Assembly (NCBI GenBank): GCA_947459655.1
Contig: CANHEE010000013.1
Location: 1 to 38,812, forward strand
DNA length: 38,812 bases
Direction of reading: 5' to 3'
Origin: Lewinellaceae bacterium
GTDB taxonomy: Bacteria > Bacteroidota > Bacteroidia > Chitinophagales > Saprospiraceae
Position numbers and translations under genes: made by a program. This document shows positions 35,501-38,812 of this stretch, in pieces. The notes under the pieces are model-generated. The model was not told the DNA's origin. It was given only the letters and a program-made list of their open reading frames with translations, and searched no databases. Numbering within the stretch: position 1 is the first letter of the stretch; each line of letters starts with the position of its first letter.

Positions 35501-36411
35501 ATACGTTTGATCTGTATTCCCAGATTGATTTTTTAAATCCGGGAATGCTCGGTTCGGTCGAATTTTTTAAAAAGGAATATGCCAATCCAATTGATCGTGA
35601 TAAGGACGAGCGAGTGGTTGACCACCTCAGAAAACTGGTATATCCGTTTATCCTGCGCCGGACCAAAGAGGAGGTTGCAAAAGAACTTCCCGAAAAAGTG
35701 GAGACTGTAATCTATTGTGAAATGGGGGTACAGCAGCGGAAAGTTTACGATGCGTTCAAAGACCGGTACAGGGACTACATCATGGGAAAGATAGACGATG
35801 AGGGCATTAAAAATGCCGGCGTCTACATTTTGGAAGGTTTGATGAAACTCAGACAGATCTGTAATTCTCCAGAATTGCTGGCCGACAAAGAAAACTACGG
35901 CAAAGAGTCAGTCAAACTCGAAGAACTCATCCCAAGAATAGCTGAAGATTCAGGTCGGCACAAGATATTGATATTCAGTCAGTTTTTAGATATGCTTGAA
36001 CTGATCAGGAAAGAACTGGAAAAGTTACACATCAAATATGAGTACCTTGATGGGCAAACCAAAGACCGCATCGAAAGAGTTGAAAACTTCCAGCAGAATG
36101 AGGAGTGTCGGGTGTTTCTGATGTCTTTGAAAGCAGGTGGAGTAGGTCTGAATCTAACCGCTGCTGACTATGTCTACCTTGTCGATCCGTGGTGGAATCC
36201 TGCTGTAGAGTCACAGGCGATTGACCGCGCGCATCGGATTGGCCAGGACAAGTCTGTTTTTGCGTATAAATTAATCTGCAGAGATACTATTGAGGAGAAA
36301 ATACTGCAGCTGCAGGAAAGGAAAAAGGCGGTCGCAAAGGATTTGATTAATATTGAGGCCGGATTTATCAAATCGTTGGATAAGGAGGATGTCCGGGATT
36401 TGTTCAGCTAA
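32536..36411 (+). CDS. SNF2-family helicase-like ATPase with two N-terminal SWIM-type zinc motifs
   Basis: A 1291-residue DNA-dependent ATPase of the bacterial SWI2/SNF2 (HepA/RapA-like) group. I use the ATG at 32536, which gives MNFIADYLKRSTQSIIKNRG; the open frame extends six codons upstream to a TTG. The N-terminus has a SWIM zinc motif (C71, C73, C79, H81 in CTCPYEGVCKH) and a second similar cluster (C173, C175, C183, H185 in CSCHDSGSALCAH). A long middle region (about 220-830) has no motif I recognise. The helicase core shows DDMGLGKT (857-864), DESQ (954-957), MTGTPIEN, SLKAGGVGLNLTAADYVYLV and DRAHRIGQ (1230-1237). It probably remodels protein-DNA or transcription complexes; no nuclease domain is visible, and no restriction or defence genes lie nearby. 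Confidence 0.93.
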   Translation: MNFIADYLKRSTQSIIKNRGAWLLNYGDYVRLDKLDRMSHTARYIVKSESGRGAYTISVMNYDKSSLRTICTCPYEGVCKHAVAALMHLENHLRFNPREYNPTQEQFPIQAYDIHFFIANAQYDRLEQGMRLLKAGKVFQKDVRNGEVHFLVGGTPDQQVTFRVEQNMLQTGCSCHDSGSALCAHKVAALAMMVKSYGEQPFSALKDFSAERAAGLAEYGYKSDDPRLSELFDFEVKNGKMLVIPRDRSMVKLNDYQNWDVISRKVASPTTDFQLSLRPRDEGLPVLIYVFVFHKEPLKSKSPQMASLQRSVGGGREFSKTHFVELSNYLSAQENVYHPFPGFDIRPVRSGIRDGKLVGRLSVIDAEENNFRLKDIDAFETSDARLIHIATGIDSKNIGKTLEDIVSPGIKIANSMTWEELLREDDFDAAVGYVADSLIETVRLLKSKKIYEYTGDKFDTIKLKTIREIYPESRTALLEFDLDEAEGKYQLKPFVVIGDEKLPFGYLQRVNYWFLREADRLILLDKKAAKTLHLLENRTEITINKSELDGFLSRFVLPVMNVHNVNFNIPLQLTDVEGIFNARLYLKEIEDALILTPVFTYEHQGIIREVPFDSRTRQIVSEGTESDIFMMYRDEEKEENTRRFFASLHPEFASQSEQNRAGFVLSVPQLFENEWFFTAFEKISNQDIEVLGFNQLTKIRYNPNRAKINIRASSGIDWFDLEITVEFGEQSVSLKDVKKALQLNQHYVRLGDGTLGMLPKDWIEKYSSILKIGRLEGDKLRMSDRQFSLVEELYEEIDNHDVLRKLYEKKQKLRQFENIMEVQLPENINANLRDYQKSGFNWLNFLEEFGWGGILADDMGLGKTLQAIAFIQHLVNRNPNATNLVAVPKSLVFNWIKEIEKFAPELKTLAYYGPFRHQLKPELEKYQVIIATYGSIRSDIVDLREIQFNYVILDESQAVKNPDALISKSVKLLKARNRICMTGTPIENNTFDLYSQIDFLNPGMLGSVEFFKKEYANPIDRDKDERVVDHLRKLVYPFILRRTKEEVAKELPEKVETVIYCEMGVQQRKVYDAFKDRYRDYIMGKIDDEGIKNAGVYILEGLMKLRQICNSPELLADKENYGKESVKLEELIPRIAEDSGRHKILIFSQFLDMLELIRKELEKLHIKYEYLDGQTKDRIERVENFQQNEECRVFLMSLKAGGVGLNLTAADYVYLVDPWWNPAVESQAIDRAHRIGQDKSVFAYKLICRDTIEEKILQLQERKKAVAKDLINIEAGFIKSLDKEDVRDLFS

Positions 36412-36447
36412 AAAAAGCCATTCAGATCAACTTCCGAATGGCTTTTT
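36412..36447. terminator. bidirectional terminator between the SNF2 gene and the minus-strand operon
   Basis: AAAAAGCCATTC (36412-36423) pairs perfectly with GAATGGCTTTTT (36436-36447). The T run on each strand allows it to stop transcription from both convergent units. Confidence 0.88.
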
Positions 36448-36459
36448 GAGCGCTGAACC

Positions 36460-36723
36460 TTACTGTATAGTAGGAGCTACGTTTATCGAAGTATTTTTTG
36501 GAGTAGGGGCTTCAAATCTGGGTTGTCTGTTGACTTCTTTCTGGAATTCCTTGTAGGAACCTGCACCATTATAGGTGAATACAATATACAGGGCAACCAT
36601 ACAGCCAAGAACGATAGAAGACAGGAAAATCCTTTCTCTGGTTTTTCTTCTCTCTTCAAGCTTTCTTTCTGCAATGTGCTTTTCAAGCTCTTCCGTGTTG
36701 ATTGAGTATTGGTGCATCATCAT
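36460..36723 (-). CDS. small membrane protein, unknown function
   Basis: An 87-residue protein with three consecutive start ATGs (36723, 36720, 36717). The N-terminal 30 residues form a charged, probably helical or coiled segment (TEELEKHIAERKLEERRKTRER). One membrane helix follows (IFLSSIVLGCMVALYIVFTY, about 32-51), then a proline- and asparagine-rich tail (RQPRFEAPTPKNTS). The long charged segment on the N-terminal side suggests a cytoplasmic N-terminus. It follows the preceding gene by 14 bases and is likely the last gene of the operon. I recognise no family. Confidence 0.65.
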   Translation of the reverse strand: MMMHQYSINTEELEKHIAERKLEERRKTRERIFLSSIVLGCMVALYIVFTYNGAGSYKEFQKEVNRQPRFEAPTPKNTSINVAPTIQ

Positions 36724-36737
36724 TATAGTGTAAGTTT

Positions 36738-37595
36738 TTAGTGGTTCCGGAATTGTTTTTTAAATTCGTTTGTCAGATTTTCACCAAATATTTCCTGAAA
36801 AATTTCGGTCATTTTTGTTTCCATTGCTTGTTTATCGCTTTCGGAAGTATTAATATTGATAAGTTTTACATCTATTTCTCTTTTCAGTGGTAATCTCCAT
36901 TGCACTCCAACGATAAAACTATCTTTATCAAAACCGTCGAAAGAAAATTTAAGCCTGTAGATTATACGCCAGAGTTCCAGCATAAGTTCCAAATCCAAGG
37001 CACTAATATCTTTTAACCTGAATTTCTTGTGCAGTCCAGTTCTTTTTACATAGGTTTCCAGCAGTTCGCCTTCGAAAAAAGGTCTGTAAAAATACAACTC
37101 ACCTGATGCGGTTTGACGGATACTACTGCAATCCTTGTAATAGGATTTTTCCCGGTCATGTAGCTTTTCAAATAGTCTGACAATTGTTTTCGGAACATTG
37201 TTTTTCAAAACCCTGAAAACAAGTTTCTTCTTTTCACCTTGCAATCTTCCTCTGAAACTGATGAATTCCCTATCAGGGATTTTTTCTTCAAAGACTGCAA
37301 ATTCAGCTATTTTAGGCAGCAAATTTCGATCCAAATCCTTCAAATCGGAATCAAATATCGGCCTCTCCGCATCTTTTTTTTCCGCGGGTTCGTGTTTAAA
37401 CGGCTTTTCTGTTTCCGGGGTTACATCTTTTTCATATTTTTTTTCATATTTTTTTTCTGAACCGGAATAAAATTCCGAATTGATGCCTCCCGAAGACAGC
37501 GGTCTGCTGAGTTGTTCAACGTCGTTTTTGATGAGAGGCTCCTGAGGGATATCATTGTCGGTTCGAATTACAACATCGCCGATTTCACTCAACAT
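36738..37595 (-). CDS. unknown protein with faint kinase-like region; probable C-terminal half of a split gene
   Basis: From the ATG at 37595 the product has 285 residues (a GTG at 37607 would add four). The first 100 residues are charged and low in complexity (KKYEKKYEKD, KHEPAEKKD). The rest is compact. Its order of elements faintly recalls a protein kinase: LVFRVLKNN, a helix (IVRLFEKLHDREKSYY), a hinge-like FYRPFFEGELLETYVKR, then ELMLELWRIIYRLKFSF, DGFDKDSFIV and DVKLININ, which could sit where the catalytic and DFG loops lie. The catalytic H-R-D, DFG and P-loop residues are absent, so any kinase relation would be a pseudokinase and is my inference. The gene overlaps the upstream ORF through a 19-bp tandem duplication. 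Removing one copy fuses the two into one frame. Confidence 0.7.
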   Translation of the reverse strand: MLSEIGDVVIRTDNDIPQEPLIKNDVEQLSRPLSSGGINSEFYSGSEKKYEKKYEKDVTPETEKPFKHEPAEKKDAERPIFDSDLKDLDRNLLPKIAEFAVFEEKIPDREFISFRGRLQGEKKKLVFRVLKNNVPKTIVRLFEKLHDREKSYYKDCSSIRQTASGELYFYRPFFEGELLETYVKRTGLHKKFRLKDISALDLELMLELWRIIYRLKFSFDGFDKDSFIVGVQWRLPLKREIDVKLININTSESDKQAMETKMTEIFQEIFGENLTNEFKKQFRNH

Positions 37596-37610
37596 CGCCG
37601 ATTTCACTCA
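37571..37610. repeat. perfect 19-bp tandem duplication at the junction of two ORFs
   Basis: The unit (CAACATCGCCGATTTCACT on the plus strand) occurs at 37571-37589 and 37590-37608, and two further bases match (37609-37610). Nineteen is not a multiple of three. On the minus strand both copies encode SEIGDV, once at the end of the upstream ORF and once at the start of the downstream ORF, in different frames. Deleting one copy gives a single continuous 644-codon frame. Confidence 0.97.
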
Positions 37611-38691
37611 GCTTTTGCAAACTGTTGATACTTTGTCTGATTTGCCAGATGATCATGTCGTCGGGTAAGCCAAGTTTCCGCGAGAGCGGCAGGTATTTGT
37701 CAAGGTAATCGCGGTATTTTCTTCTGTCTGTACACTTCGCCTTGATTTCGGCCAGTAAACCAGATTTGCCCCCTGATCCCTGAACAACTGTGTGGGAACT
37801 CAGGTACTGAATGATCTTTTCTAGTGCCTCTGTCTCACCGACAAATCGGATATCGTTTTTGGGTGGAAGTCTGTCGCTGCAGACGGTTCGGATATAGTCC
37901 CTGAAAACAGGATTGTCAAACAGGTCTGAAACAAACAGAATGGTGCATTCCGGATAGCCTGATGAAAAGAAAAACGACAGAATCTGAAAGTAGCGGTCCC
38001 TTTTCCAGGTCAGTAAGTCGTAATAACGTGACGGACTCAAGCTAAGATCAATGCTTATTCTGGCGAAATTGTCAGTAAAGTTGATGAGCAGTTTTTTGCC
38101 GGCTTCGTAGCTGTCAATCTCAGTCCTTAGATCAGTTAGTGCATCATCTGGAAGTACTAAATTTTTGTGCTTTAGTTCTTCGGTGATAACATTGTAAATG
38201 TGCTCAGTCCCATCCTCTATCCCAAGTTCCTGAAGGTCTAGCTGAGGAATCTTTTCCGCGATGGCAGGTATATTTGAATACAATTTCAAGCCCTCGTCCA
38301 ATGCTTCAAAGAGAATGAAATCTGAAAACTGACGCGGTAATGAGTAAGATAGGGCAGTGCTGAGGTCAGTCGACCGGATGGCAGACCAGTCAACAGAAAG
38401 GGAGGTAATCCAGTTGAGGATAACCTGTTTTTCAGATGCGGTGATAAATGAGTCATCACCCGGAAACACCAGTGCAAGTGAAGGGGATTCAAGCGGTGTC
38501 ATTCCGTTACCAAAAGCATGCCACTGGGCAGACCTGTAAATGTGATTAAAGTGGTTCTGCAACGTAGGCAGATATTCCCCTGAGTGGAAAATGTAGTTTT
38601 TTCCGGAGAGCCCAATGGGAATCCATTTTATTAATCCATTATCAGACCATGCAGCAAACAAGCGCTTCCGGGTAAAAATGATACCCAGCAT
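37585..38691 (-). CDS. protein of unknown function; probable N-terminal half of a split gene
   Basis: A 368-residue protein, start ATG 38691, without signal peptide or membrane helices. It begins with a beta-hairpin-like MLGIIFTRKRLFAAWSDNG. Later come LINFTDNFARISIDLSLS (about 200-217) and ECTILFVSDLFDNPVFRDYI (about 249-268). The spacing of these strands loosely recalls actin/Hsp70-type ATPases, but the phosphate-binding Asp-Gly motifs are not evident, so this is only a weak guess. The C-terminal 50 residues are helical and basic (RRKYRDYLDKYLPLSRKL). The ORF stops just after SEIGDV at the 19-bp tandem duplication; without it the frame would run on into the next ORF. A strong promoter lies 26 bases upstream, so this is the first gene of the operon. 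Confidence 0.7.
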   Translation of the reverse strand: MLGIIFTRKRLFAAWSDNGLIKWIPIGLSGKNYIFHSGEYLPTLQNHFNHIYRSAQWHAFGNGMTPLESPSLALVFPGDDSFITASEKQVILNWITSLSVDWSAIRSTDLSTALSYSLPRQFSDFILFEALDEGLKLYSNIPAIAEKIPQLDLQELGIEDGTEHIYNVITEELKHKNLVLPDDALTDLRTEIDSYEAGKKLLINFTDNFARISIDLSLSPSRYYDLLTWKRDRYFQILSFFFSSGYPECTILFVSDLFDNPVFRDYIRTVCSDRLPPKNDIRFVGETEALEKIIQYLSSHTVVQGSGGKSGLLAEIKAKCTDRRKYRDYLDKYLPLSRKLGLPDDMIIWQIRQSINSLQKLSEIGDVE

Positions 38692-38716
38692 AAGTCAGCG
38701 TATTTCAAATTTTAGT

Positions 38717-38748
38717 CAAAGATTGCAGATTTCTGAAGAATCGTCAAA
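38717..38748 (-). promoter_or_regulatory. promoter of the unknown minus-strand operon (TTTG-N20-AATCTTTG)
   Basis: On the minus strand TTTG (38748-38745), exactly 20 bases and AATCTTTG (38724-38717) match the Bacteroidota promoter with one mismatch in the -7 box. The start codon is 26 bases beyond the -7 box. This marks 38691 as the first gene of the unit. Confidence 0.6.
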
Positions 38749-38812
38749 TAACGTGCCTTTGTATGAGCAAAACAAGCATAAATCATATCATAGAAATAAT
38801 TTTTATTTTGAA

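Noticed and set aside
38763-38812. Plus-strand start (MSKTSINHIIEIIF) open to the right edge
   Set aside because: Only 16 codons are visible, AT-rich, without a clear promoter or family signal; too little to call a gene.

Overview
The window looks like chromosomal DNA of a member of the Bacteroidota. The evidence is: a fused ccoNO gene in a ccoI-S-NO-Q-P-G-H cluster; a fused secDF; a fused DAHP synthase/chorismate mutase; a large secreted HYR-repeat protein with a type IX secretion C-terminal signal; almost no Shine-Dalgarno sequences; and several TAnnTTTG promoter boxes of the kind used by the Bacteroidota primary sigma factor, some with a TTTG element 17-21 bases upstream. No tRNA, rRNA, CRISPR array, insertion sequence or prophage gene was seen. 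Most of the window is housekeeping and respiratory core, not an obvious genomic island.

Layout. 1-144 is the N-terminus of a small membrane protein running off the left edge. 373-1817 is a beta-CASP metallo-beta-lactamase RNase gene whose last part is out of frame because of a perfect 41-bp tandem duplication. 1826-10883 is the cbb3 oxidase locus: copper ATPase CcoI, CcoS, fused CcoNO, a CcoQ-like peptide, CcoP, then CcoG, FixH/CcoH and a SafE-like membrane protein. A CBS-domain protein (10969-11424) follows. 11651-16442 holds a secreted M28 peptidase, a small membrane protein, a PAP2-like membrane protein, the YggS PLP-binding protein and DAHP synthase/chorismate mutase. 16863-24129 holds SecDF (with a long 5' leader), a YceI protein, an aspartate-type aminotransferase, an SDR oxidoreductase and an M29 aminopeptidase. 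24263-29308 encodes a 1681-residue HYR/SprB/cohesin-like/dockerin-like T9SS cargo protein. 29605-32162 (minus strand) carries shikimate kinase, phosphoglucosamine mutase and Fe/Mn superoxide dismutase. 32536-36411 encodes a SWIM-SNF2 helicase-like ATPase. 36460-38691 (minus strand) is an operon of poorly characterised genes.

How the genes work together. CcoI supplies copper, CcoS, CcoG and CcoH assist assembly, and CcoNO/Q/P form the high-affinity terminal oxidase. The DAHP synthase/chorismate mutase and the shikimate kinase belong to aromatic amino-acid synthesis but lie about 13 kb apart. SecDF would help export the secreted M28 peptidase, YceI protein and T9SS cargo to the periplasm.

Most notable observations. 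Two independent perfect tandem duplications (41 bp at 1614-1695 and 19 bp at 37571-37610), neither a multiple of three, each break a reading frame. The first removes the C-terminal HGE motif of the beta-CASP RNase. The second splits what would otherwise be one continuous 644-codon gene into two overlapping ORFs. That reconstructed protein has an unrecognised N-terminal half and a C-terminal half faintly resembling a degenerate protein kinase. It is the best candidate here for something undescribed, but its function cannot be read from sequence alone.
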